From positions 1 through 5,534 of the forward strand of contig JALUZQ010000252.1 in the NCBI GenBank assembly GCA_027011725.1: a stretch of DNA of 5,534 bases. Reading direction: 5' to 3'. The stretch is from Sulfurimonas sp. GTDB lineage: Bacteria; Campylobacterota; Campylobacteria; Campylobacterales; Sulfurimonadaceae. Made by a program: the position numbers and the translations under genes. The notes under the pieces are model-generated. The model was not told the DNA's origin. It did no database searches and saw nothing but the letters and a program-made list of their open reading frames with translations. Shown here one piece after another: positions 1-5,534 of the stretch (its first letter is position 1; every line of letters starts with the position of its first letter).

Positions 1-316
1 GCATAATGTTAAGTACCATACCGTTGATGTGATAGCCCCAAGAGCGGTAGATTATCCAGTCTGTAAGCAGTAGTATGTTTGTAAGAGTAAAGATAAAGGC
101 TAGCACATACTTAATGAGATTTGAAAATCTAAAAAAAGCACGAAATAGAATGTAGTAAATCAAATAGAGTGTAGCAGATGTTGAAATAAGTGCAAAAAGC
201 GTAAAAATAAAACTAAAAAGAGTGTACTTCTCTTGAAAAACCAAAAAAAGTAGAGAGAGTAGGGCTGTAATGATCAGGTTTATTTTAAAGTAGATTGAGA
301 TTTTGGTTGATGTCAT
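1..316 (-). CDS. Membrane sulfatase / LTA synthase-like protein, N-terminal fragment (partial)
   Basis: An open frame runs leftward from ATG at 316-314 for 105 codons and off the window edge with no stop. An AAGG six bases before the ATG supports this start. Three hydrophobic segments are visible, at about residues 13-27, 33-60 and 68-85. A conserved-looking stretch follows: D86, then YRSWGYHINGMVLNIM (90-105). The pattern Asp, aromatic, then H-I-N-x-M-V after the third helix recalls the membrane part of inner-membrane sulfatase-family proteins (YejM/LTA synthase-like), whose periplasmic alkaline-phosphatase-fold domain transfers or hydrolyses phosphate or sulfate groups on envelope lipids. 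That catalytic domain would lie outside the window, so the function is an inference from the membrane part only. It is divergent from a glycosyltransferase and close to an O-antigen ligase gene, which fits an envelope role. It could instead be an unrelated polytopic membrane protein. The coding frame is secure; the family is moderately supported. Confidence 0.62.
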   Translation of the reverse strand, partial: MTSTKISIYFKINLIITALLSLLFLVFQEKYTLFSFIFTLFALISTSATLYLIYYILFRAFFRFSNLIKYVLAFIFTLTNILLLTDWIIYRSWGYHINGMVLNIM

Positions 317-375
317 AAAATGCCTTGTTTTTATATGTCTATTCTGTGTATATAGAAGTAAGATTTAAGAGCCGC

Positions 376-381
376 ATTATA
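376..381 (-). promoter_or_regulatory. Putative -10 box for the leftward membrane protein gene
   Basis: The minus strand reads TATAAT here, a perfect sigma-70 -10 hexamer, predicting a start near 369 and a leader of about 50 bases before the ATG at 316. No convincing -35 is present, as is usual in Campylobacterota. Its -35 zone (about 399-404) overlaps the -10 box of the opposite promoter. Confidence 0.5.
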
Positions 382-402
382 CTAATAACAAGATTAAAAA
401 GC

Positions 403-408
403 TATAAT
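403..408 (+). promoter_or_regulatory. Putative -10 box for the glycosyltransferase gene
   Basis: TATAAT follows an A-rich run (GATTAAAAAGC), predicting transcription from about 414-416 and a leader of about 24 bases to the GTG at 439. No good -35 is seen; the expected position (380-385, TACTAA) overlaps the -10 box of the divergent gene. The closeness to the start codon and the match to the hexamer make it a good candidate. Confidence 0.55.
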
Positions 409-427
409 ACGCTTACTTAAATGTAAC

Positions 428-433
428 GAGGAG
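428..433 (+). promoter_or_regulatory. Shine-Dalgarno sequence that decides the glycosyltransferase start
   Basis: GAGGAG lies five bases upstream of the GTG at 439-441. The other in-frame GTG, at 433-435, overlaps the last base of this ribosome-binding site and so would have no spacing. The downstream GTG is therefore the better start. Confidence 0.65.
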
Positions 434-438
434 TGGAA

Positions 439-1497
439 GTGGATATACCTTTGCATGTGAGATTGAGGCGAAAGTTAAAGCTGATTCTTGGCAGGTTTTT
501 ACGTTTTTTTTCTCCTGAACCATCTTCTGAAGTTATCGCTCCAAAGCGTGTAAAAAATATTCTTATTATTCGAATTAACTATCGCATCGGAAATATGCTT
601 TTTACTACGCCACTTATTCAACAACTTCAGAACTCTTTCCCTGATGCAAAAATTGATGTTCTCATTGGTGCTTCTTTTACAAAAAATCTTTTTAGCGGTT
701 TTGAAAATATTGAGAATATCTATGATTTTCCTCGCGCATTGCTCAAGCATCCCGTGGAGCTTTTTCGTTATGTAAAACAGCTGAGAAGTAAAAAATATGA
801 TGTGGTACTCAATCTCAATGGTAACTCTTCGAGTGACCGTTTGGCAACACTTCTAGCAAAGTCAAGCTATAAGGTCGCATTTTGTAATGACATGACTTTT
901 ACACCAGTCAACAGATGTGTAAAGAGAGAAAATAAAGATGTACGCCATGAGGCTCTCAAGCCTTTGGAGTTGATGAAGATTTTTAACCTCTCACCTAATT
1001 ATGACCTGAAGCTCTCCATCGCTTTATCTGAGAAAGAATTACAATGGGGTAAAGAAGAACTTTCCAAGTTAGTCAATAAAGATGACAAGAGAGTTTTTGC
1101 GATCTTTAGAAATGCACGTTTTGACAAGCTCATTGATGATGAGTATTGGAAAGAATTGGTGCAATCTCTGAAAAAAATGGATGAAAAGATTCTCTTTGTA
1201 GATATTCTCTCTCCAGATGTGCCTGTAAAGCTTTCTAATGAGTTTGTAGCATACTCCCAAAAAGATTTACGTAAACTTGCTGCGTTTATGGCTAATTTAG
1301 ATGCTTTTATATGCGCCGATACGGGGCCTATGCATTTAGCAAGTGCAAGTGGAGTTCCTACCATTGCGCTTTTTAAAACAACTGCTCCAGCGCTTTATGG
1401 AACACTCAAAGAGAGTGATAAATCTTTAGAGATGGGTGAAAAATCTGCTCAAGAAGTAGCAAAAGAGATATTAGAACATTTACATCCAGTAGTTTAG
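439..1497 (+). CDS. Family 9 glycosyltransferase (LPS heptosyltransferase-like)
   Basis: Predicted cytoplasmic or peripheral membrane enzyme that adds a sugar, typically heptose from an ADP-heptose donor, to the growing LPS core. It has 352 codons from GTG 439, a normal length for the family; an in-frame GTG at 433 is less likely because it overlaps the ribosome-binding site. The first 25 residues are rich in Arg/Lys, compatible with docking to the inner membrane. The N-terminal Rossmann motif is at about 40-68 (ILIIRIN, then RIGNMLFTTPLIQQL). The C-terminal donor-site motif ADTGPMHLASASGVPTIALF is at 293-312, with the usual D-x-G-x-x-H-L-A. The family's G-D in the first loop is G51-N52 here, an Asp-to-Asn change at the position that is the catalytic base in WaaC. 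The 'pG' segment before the central lysine is also altered (IFRNARFDK). Donor and acceptor are therefore uncertain, and so I give no waa symbol. Its 3' end overlaps the convergent ligase gene by four bases. Confidence 0.88.
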   Translation: MDIPLHVRLRRKLKLILGRFLRFFSPEPSSEVIAPKRVKNILIIRINYRIGNMLFTTPLIQQLQNSFPDAKIDVLIGASFTKNLFSGFENIENIYDFPRALLKHPVELFRYVKQLRSKKYDVVLNLNGNSSSDRLATLLAKSSYKVAFCNDMTFTPVNRCVKRENKDVRHEALKPLELMKIFNLSPNYDLKLSIALSEKELQWGKEELSKLVNKDDKRVFAIFRNARFDKLIDDEYWKELVQSLKKMDEKILFVDILSPDVPVKLSNEFVAYSQKDLRKLAAFMANLDAFICADTGPMHLASASGVPTIALFKTTAPALYGTLKESDKSLEMGEKSAQEVAKEILEHLHPVV

Positions 1498-2738
1498 AGA
1501 CCCACTTTTTTTGTTTTACTTGCTGCGACAAAGATACCGCTAAAGAGTGTAAACAGGGCAAGTGGAAACTCTAGCGCGAACATTTGTTCAAACATACAGG
1601 CAATCATAAATACTATGATGAAGATATATTTTAGATTATTAAGTTCTCTATCTCCAATAGGAAGTTTTGCAAGTCTGTAAAAGATGTGAAGAAAGAGGAT
1701 AAGTCCGATTGTGCCCATTTGAATAAGATAGGTCACATAGCTGTTATGGTAGTGCTTTATATTATACAGGAGTGGGCCATATTCGGGATGAAAGGTTTTG
1801 AGCTCCGGCATCGTTGTATCTATTTTCTCTTTTAAAGCATACATTTCAGAACCCATTCCAACGCCTAAAAGTGGATGGTCTTGAAAAATTTTGCTGGCAA
1901 CCATCCAGGCCCCCAGACGTGTACCAAAGGAGCTGGCATACATTTGGTTCGTATTTGACTCTATCTGTGTGAGTGCACTCATAGTCGTATGAAGACGCGA
2001 TTGGAAGGTAGGGCTTAAGTAGTAAGCGGTAGTAAAAAGCAGAGTACTTAAAAGAGCAATAGAAAAAATAGCAACAAGCTTGTTTTTCATATTTATGATG
2101 CCAACTACAAAAAGACCGATGACAAATGCGAGCTGTCCTGTCCTTCCTCCATTTATAAAAAGGTTCGAGGTCGTCATTAAAAAGTAGATAAAGTAAAATA
2201 CTCTTAATTTGAGCTCTTCTTCAAAGAAAAACCGGTTAAGCAAGAGCAGTGAGGTCACAGCAAGAAAAGTTGAGTAGTGAATATGGTTCATAAAAGGGCT
2301 GGGATCAAGAGATGTCTTATGGTTGAACGTCCATATATCTAAAAATATACCATAAGAGAGTATCTCGCTGATGAGCATTCCAAAAAGAAACGCAGAAATT
2401 ATCTTTGGAATATTTTCGGTTTTGACATAGGTGACAAAAGCAAACAGAGGGAGAAGAACCCAGTAGTGGCGTAAGTATTTTAGCCCATGTATAAAGTATT
2501 CGCTCCATAACAAAGAGAGTGTACTAAAGAGTAAGAAAATAGCCCAAGCAAGAATAAAAGGATTTTTTAAAGCATTGAAAAAGCGCTCTTTGAGACCGCT
2601 ATCAAGAAGCCATAAAACAAAAAGTAAAATAGAAAAAAGAGAAACGGCAGCTCGTGAGAGAGGAAGCGTAAAAGCATAAGCCAATACAAGATAGTTTATG
2701 CTTTTTTCAACAGGGATTTTTCTTAGTAGATCGTTCAC
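1494..2738 (-). CDS. O-antigen ligase / Wzy_C-family polytopic membrane protein
   Basis: Predicted inner-membrane enzyme that transfers an undecaprenyl-diphosphate-linked glycan onto lipid A-core in the periplasm (WaaL type). It has 414 codons from GTG 2738, within the family's range of roughly 400-450. GGAG seven bases upstream favours this GTG over the in-frame TTG at 2744. About ten to twelve hydrophobic segments span the protein. Wzy_C hallmarks are present: GGRTG at 197-201 with the conserved Arg, then SFGTRLGAW followed by HPLLGVGMG at about 270-295. A large periplasmic loop ends in HYHNSYVTYLIQMG (329-342), where the H-x-H-N-x-Y pattern carries the histidine needed in WaaL. The family also includes Wzy O-antigen polymerases and protein O-glycosylating ligases, which sequence alone does not separate, so I assign no symbol. 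The convergent glycosyltransferase and the possible sulfatase-like gene nearby fit an LPS or surface-glycan role. Confidence 0.85.
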   Translation of the reverse strand: MNDLLRKIPVEKSINYLVLAYAFTLPLSRAAVSLFSILLFVLWLLDSGLKERFFNALKNPFILAWAIFLLFSTLSLLWSEYFIHGLKYLRHYWVLLPLFAFVTYVKTENIPKIISAFLFGMLISEILSYGIFLDIWTFNHKTSLDPSPFMNHIHYSTFLAVTSLLLLNRFFFEEELKLRVFYFIYFLMTTSNLFINGGRTGQLAFVIGLFVVGIINMKNKLVAIFSIALLSTLLFTTAYYLSPTFQSRLHTTMSALTQIESNTNQMYASSFGTRLGAWMVASKIFQDHPLLGVGMGSEMYALKEKIDTTMPELKTFHPEYGPLLYNIKHYHNSYVTYLIQMGTIGLILFLHIFYRLAKLPIGDRELNNLKYIFIIVFMIACMFEQMFALEFPLALFTLFSGIFVAASKTKKVGL

Positions 2739-2745
2739 TCGCAAA

Positions 2746-2749
2746 CTCC
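2746..2749 (-). promoter_or_regulatory. Shine-Dalgarno sequence that decides the ligase start
   Basis: The minus strand reads GGAG, seven bases before the GTG at 2738-2736. The in-frame TTG at 2744 is only one base away from it, and the nearby ATG at 2751 is in another frame that stops after 14 codons. This supports GTG 2738 as the true start. Confidence 0.55.
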
Positions 2750-2766
2750 ATTTTTAATGAATGTCG

Positions 2767-2772
2767 ATTATA
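2767..2772 (-). promoter_or_regulatory. Putative -10 box for the O-antigen ligase gene
   Basis: The minus strand reads TATAAT, predicting a start near 2760 and a leader of about 20 bases before GTG 2738. No clear -35 element is seen. A short inverted repeat (GAAGC at 2779-2783, GCTTC at 2797-2801) covers the region where a -35 would be. Confidence 0.5.
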
Positions 2773-2835
2773 TAAAAAGAAGCCTTAAAATTGGCAGCTT
2801 CAGAGTTCTTAATCACTTTATTAGTATTTTTTAGA

Positions 2836-2841
2836 GATAAT
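2836..2841 (+). promoter_or_regulatory. Putative -10 box for hemN
   Basis: GATAAT follows a T-rich run (TATTTTTTAGA), the typical setting of Campylobacterota -10 boxes. It predicts a start near 2848 and a leader of about 30 bases. No FNR-type TTGAT-N4-ATCAA site is seen nearby, although hemN is often oxygen-controlled. Confidence 0.4.
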
Positions 2842-2879
2842 CGCAGTTATTAAACTCGTTTTTAAATCAATATAAATGG

Positions 2880-4253
2880 ATGAAAATGTTAGATTTTGCA
2901 AAATTTACAAAGTACTCAAAACCCGGTCCTCGCTACACTTCTTACCCTACAGCTTTAGAATTTAAAGATGAATTCAAATATGATGAATACATTAAAAAAT
3001 TAGAATCTCAAGATAGCAAGCGCCCTTTGAGTCTCTACTTTCATCTTCCGTTTTGTAAAAATGCCTGCTATTTTTGTGGGTGTAATGTTGTTTTTACCTC
3101 AAAAGAAGACAAAATGGTTCGTTATATTGACTACCTTAAACGTGAACTTAAAATCCTTTCACAGCACCTTGATATGAAACGTGATGTCATTCAGATGCAT
3201 TTTGGCGGAGGAACTCCGACATTCTTTTCAGCTGCGCAGCTTGATGAGATCATTAGTGAAATTAAATCTTATTTTCCAAACTTTATAGAGGGTGCAGAGA
3301 TCTCATGTGAGATTGATCCTCGTCACATCAATGAAGAGCAGATGAAAGTGATGGCTTCACATGGCTTTAACCGTGTGAGTTTTGGTATTCAAGATTTTAA
3401 TGAAAAAGTACAGGTCGCAATACACCGTGTGCAACCATACAATGTGACAAAAGATGCAATGGACTTGGCAAGAAAATACAATATGGAGTCAGTTAATACC
3501 GACCTTATCTACGGGCTTCCTTTCCAGACACTTGAGACCTTTAAAGAGACGCTCTCTCTTGCATTGACGCTGAATCCTGACAGATTTGCAGTTTTTAACT
3601 ACGCTCATGTTCCATGGCTTAAAAAGACAATGCGTAAGATAGATGAGACAACGCTGCCTCGTCCGGATGAAAAATTACAGATTATGCAATATACCATAAA
3701 CTTTTTAACGAAGAACGGCTACAAAATGATAGGAATGGATCACTTCGCAAAACCTGAAGATGAACTCTTTAAAGCCATAGAAAAAGGCGAACTGCATAGA
3801 AACTTCCAAGGCTATACGACTAAAGGCGGCGCAGACCTTATAGGTGTCGGGCTTACTTCCATTGGTGAGGGTGTGGATTACTATGCTCAGAACTTTAAAG
3901 ATATGCCATCGTATGAAGCTGCCATCGATACAGGAAAACTACCCTTTGAGCGTGGTGTAGCGCTGAATGAAGATGATATGATCCGTCAGTATGTCATTAT
4001 GGAGTTGATGAGTAACTTCAAACTTGACATTAAAAGATTTGAAAAACTCTACAATGTGAACTTCAAAGAGTACTTTGCAGATGCCCTAGAAGGACTCAAA
4101 CCTTTTGTGGATGATGAGCTTGTAACTATCAGCGATGATAAAATAGAGTGCTCTGAAACAGGAACATTGCTGATAAGAAACATTGCTATGCCGTTTGATG
4201 CTTATATGAAACGCCATGCAAGCAGCGATAAAACATTTTCTAAAACGGTGTAA
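2880..4253 (+). CDS. hemN: Oxygen-independent coproporphyrinogen III oxidase (dehydrogenase), HemN
   Basis: Cytoplasmic radical-SAM enzyme that decarboxylates two propionate side chains of coproporphyrinogen III to give protoporphyrinogen IX without oxygen, a late step of heme synthesis. It has 457 residues, the same length as E. coli HemN. The cluster motif C59-x3-C63-x2-C66-x-C68 binds the [4Fe-4S] cluster. Y53, the GGGTP loop (109-113), E144, Q171, R183 and D208 fall where HemN holds its SAM molecules. NYAHVPW (from about 240) and RNFQGYTT (from about 305) are hallmarks of true HemN and argue against the HemW/HutW paralogues. The HemN C-terminal domain occupies roughly 370-435. The start is ATG 2880; ATG 2886 (MLDFAKF...), six bases on, is also possible, because the only weak ribosome-binding match (GGA at 2878-2880) would serve it. 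The gene is divergent from the ligase gene, and three bases separate its stop from the next start, so the two are probably co-transcribed and translationally coupled. Confidence 0.97.
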   Translation: MKMLDFAKFTKYSKPGPRYTSYPTALEFKDEFKYDEYIKKLESQDSKRPLSLYFHLPFCKNACYFCGCNVVFTSKEDKMVRYIDYLKRELKILSQHLDMKRDVIQMHFGGGTPTFFSAAQLDEIISEIKSYFPNFIEGAEISCEIDPRHINEEQMKVMASHGFNRVSFGIQDFNEKVQVAIHRVQPYNVTKDAMDLARKYNMESVNTDLIYGLPFQTLETFKETLSLALTLNPDRFAVFNYAHVPWLKKTMRKIDETTLPRPDEKLQIMQYTINFLTKNGYKMIGMDHFAKPEDELFKAIEKGELHRNFQGYTTKGGADLIGVGLTSIGEGVDYYAQNFKDMPSYEAAIDTGKLPFERGVALNEDDMIRQYVIMELMSNFKLDIKRFEKLYNVNFKEYFADALEGLKPFVDDELVTISDDKIECSETGTLLIRNIAMPFDAYMKRHASSDKTFSKTV

Positions 4254-4256
4254 GAG

Positions 4257-5534
4257 ATGAGTAAAAAACCAGAAGATATTTTTAGTTTTGATGAGATCGC
4301 CGATGATTGTGTGAAGTGCGGAAAGTGTATTCCTGTTTGTACCATTCATAATGTAAACGCAGATGAAGTGACCTCTCCACGTGGATTTATTGACCTTCTA
4401 GGGGCGTATAAACGTGGTAATTTAGAGCTTGACAAAACTGCGAAAGATATATTTGAGAGCTGTTTTTTATGTACGAACTGTGTGGATGTCTGTCCAAAAT
4501 CACTCCCGACAGATATGATAATAGAACAGGTTCGCAGCGATATAGCTCAGAAATATGGCATCGCATGGTATAAAAAAGCATTTTTTCTACTGCTTCGTCA
4601 CCGTTGGCTCAATGACCTTGCGTTTAAGATGGGTTGGGTATTTCAGACCTGTGGATTTAAAATAAAAGCCGACATCGACTCTATGCACTCGCGTTTTAAC
4701 ATCCCTATGTTAAAAGCGGACAGACTCCTGCCAAGTTTGAAAAAAACCTCTTTTTTAAATGCACACCCTGAAAATATCTCTAATGGCGGTAAACGCAAGG
4801 TGGCAATATTTATTGGCTGTTTAGGAAATTACAACTTTAGAAATATTGGGGATTCTCTTTTAGAGATTTTAGAGACACTTGAAATAGACGCATTTTTGGC
4901 AAAAAGCCAGAAGTGTTGTTCTGCACCTGCTTACTTTACGGGTGATTTTGATACGGTTGATTATAATGCGAAGTTTAACATCGAGTATTTTGAAAAATTT
5001 GCTGATGATGTAGAGGCTATTTTAGTGCCCGAAGCTACCTGTTCTGCTATGCTCAAAATTGATTATGAGCACTACTTCCACGACCAACCGGAGTGGAAAG
5101 AGCGCGCAAGAAAAGTGATGAAAAAAGTCTTTATGGCGACGGAGTGGCTCCAACACCATACCGAACTTGAGAAAATTTTGGCACAAAAAGAACAGCTGCC
5201 AAATATTGTCACCTATCATGACCCTTGTCATGCAAGAAAGATGCAAGGCATCCATGAAGAGCCGCGCAGTCTCATTCGTCAAAATTATAAAATAGTCGAG
5301 ATGAGCGATCCAAACAGATGTTGTGGATTTGGTGGTGTTACGATGCAGTCTGAGAAGTACCATTTTGCAAAAGCAGCAGGCGCACCAAAAGCTGCGATGA
5401 TCAAAGAAACAGGCGCTGAAATAGTCAGTGCTGAGTGTTCAGCGTGTCGTATGCAGATAAATGCCTCTATGAACTATGCAGAGGTTGAGACGGTCTTTAA
5501 AAATCCTATAGAGCTTATTGCAGAGGCTTTGAGA
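4257..5534 (+). CDS. GlpC/HdrD-like cysteine-rich Fe-S oxidoreductase (right end open)
   Basis: The reading frame from ATG 4257 stays open for 426 codons to the window edge. Two ferredoxin-type [4Fe-4S] motifs come first: C18-x2-C21-x2-C24-x3-C28, and C69-x2-C72-x2-C75-x3-C79-P. Two cysteine-rich CCG-type halves follow. The first has GC188, then CC220-221-S-A-P, then TC262. The second has HDPC324, then CC355-356-GFGG, then C394-x2-C397-RMQI. This is the layout of GlpC, GlcF and HdrD electron-transfer subunits; the ends of both halves resemble GlpC most. The last visible residues (NPIELIAEALR) resemble the very end of E. coli GlpC, so only a few residues are probably missing. No membrane segment is obvious. 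No glpA/glpB or glycolate oxidase gene is visible; the upstream partner is hemN, three bases away, with AAGAG directly before the ATG, which suggests translational coupling. A glycerol-3-phosphate role is therefore doubtful. An electron-transfer role beside HemN is possible but unproven. Confidence 0.88.
   Translation, partial: MSKKPEDIFSFDEIADDCVKCGKCIPVCTIHNVNADEVTSPRGFIDLLGAYKRGNLELDKTAKDIFESCFLCTNCVDVCPKSLPTDMIIEQVRSDIAQKYGIAWYKKAFFLLLRHRWLNDLAFKMGWVFQTCGFKIKADIDSMHSRFNIPMLKADRLLPSLKKTSFLNAHPENISNGGKRKVAIFIGCLGNYNFRNIGDSLLEILETLEIDAFLAKSQKCCSAPAYFTGDFDTVDYNAKFNIEYFEKFADDVEAILVPEATCSAMLKIDYEHYFHDQPEWKERARKVMKKVFMATEWLQHHTELEKILAQKEQLPNIVTYHDPCHARKMQGIHEEPRSLIRQNYKIVEMSDPNRCCGFGGVTMQSEKYHFAKAAGAPKAAMIKETGAEIVSAECSACRMQINASMNYAEVETVFKNPIELIAEALR

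Noticed and set aside
421..426. ATG directly followed by TAA just upstream of the glycosyltransferase ribosome-binding site (a start-stop element)
   Set aside because: There is no ribosome-binding site at a usable distance within the short predicted leader, and such a six-base match is common by chance in AT-rich DNA.
999..1364. Minus-strand open frames inside the glycosyltransferase gene (also 499-750 and 1069-1260)
   Set aside because: They are antisense to a gene with clear family motifs, have no ribosome-binding site or family motifs of their own, and look like by-products of its codon use.
1506..1512. Run of seven T just after the glycosyltransferase stop, considered as an intrinsic terminator
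   Set aside because: No stable GC-containing stem precedes it; only a mismatched four-base pairing can be drawn. The same bases encode the Lys-rich C-terminus of the ligase.
2707..2751. Fourteen-codon minus-strand frame from ATG 2751 overlapping the start of the ligase gene
   Set aside because: It lacks an upstream ribosome-binding site and would begin within about ten bases of the predicted transcript start. The GGAG inside it is better explained as the ligase ribosome-binding site.
5022..5363. Minus-strand open frames opposite the 3' end of hemN and the Fe-S protein gene (4086-4349, 4387-4581, 5022-5363)
   Set aside because: The plus strand here encodes conserved cysteine motifs of a known family; the antisense frames have no recognisable motif and no start signal.
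4257..5534. Naming the Fe-S protein glcF or glpC
   Set aside because: The domain order is shared by several electron-transfer subunits, no dehydrogenase partner is visible, and the neighbour is hemN, so a specific symbol would overstate what is known.

Overview
The window is compact, AT-rich bacterial DNA. It most likely comes from a free-living or sulfur-metabolising member of the Campylobacterota (Sulfurimonas/Sulfuricurvum type). I infer this from the look of the HemN N-terminus, the coupling of hemN to a GlpC-like Fe-S gene (remembered from Helicobacter and Campylobacter, not checked here), and promoters with good TATAAT -10 boxes but no clear -35. The genus cannot be fixed from the sequence alone.

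Layout, left to right. (1) Positions 1-316, minus strand: the N-terminal 105 codons of a polytopic membrane protein, probably of the membrane sulfatase / phosphoethanolamine- or glycerol-phosphate-transferase type, cut by the window edge. (2) Positions 317-438: a divergent promoter region with two back-to-back TATAAT boxes. (3) Positions 439-1497, plus strand: a family 9 (heptosyltransferase-like) glycosyltransferase with a GTG start. (4) Positions 1494-2738, minus strand: an O-antigen ligase/polymerase-type (Wzy_C) membrane protein, also with a GTG start. It converges on the glycosyltransferase so closely that the two stop codons overlap. (5) Positions 2739-2879: a second divergent promoter region. 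(6) Positions 2880-4253, plus strand: hemN, oxygen-independent coproporphyrinogen III dehydrogenase. (7) Positions 4257-5534, plus strand: a GlpC/HdrD-like Fe-S protein, open at the right edge but apparently only a few residues short of its end.

Two functional groups sit side by side. The left half (genes 1-4) is a cell-envelope glycan group: a possible envelope modifier, a core-sugar transferase and a ligase. Each gene seems to have its own promoter. The right half is an anaerobic tetrapyrrole step, with a redox protein translated from the same message. HemN needs electrons to cleave SAM and a sink for the final substrate electron, so the adjacent cysteine-rich protein is a reasonable candidate partner; this is inference.

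No tRNA, rRNA, CRISPR array, insertion sequence or long repeat is visible, and no stretch longer than about 150 bases lacks a gene. I see no clearly new system. The points most worth checking are the hemN/GlpC-like pairing, the Asp-to-Asn change in the glycosyltransferase, and the overlapping divergent promoters.
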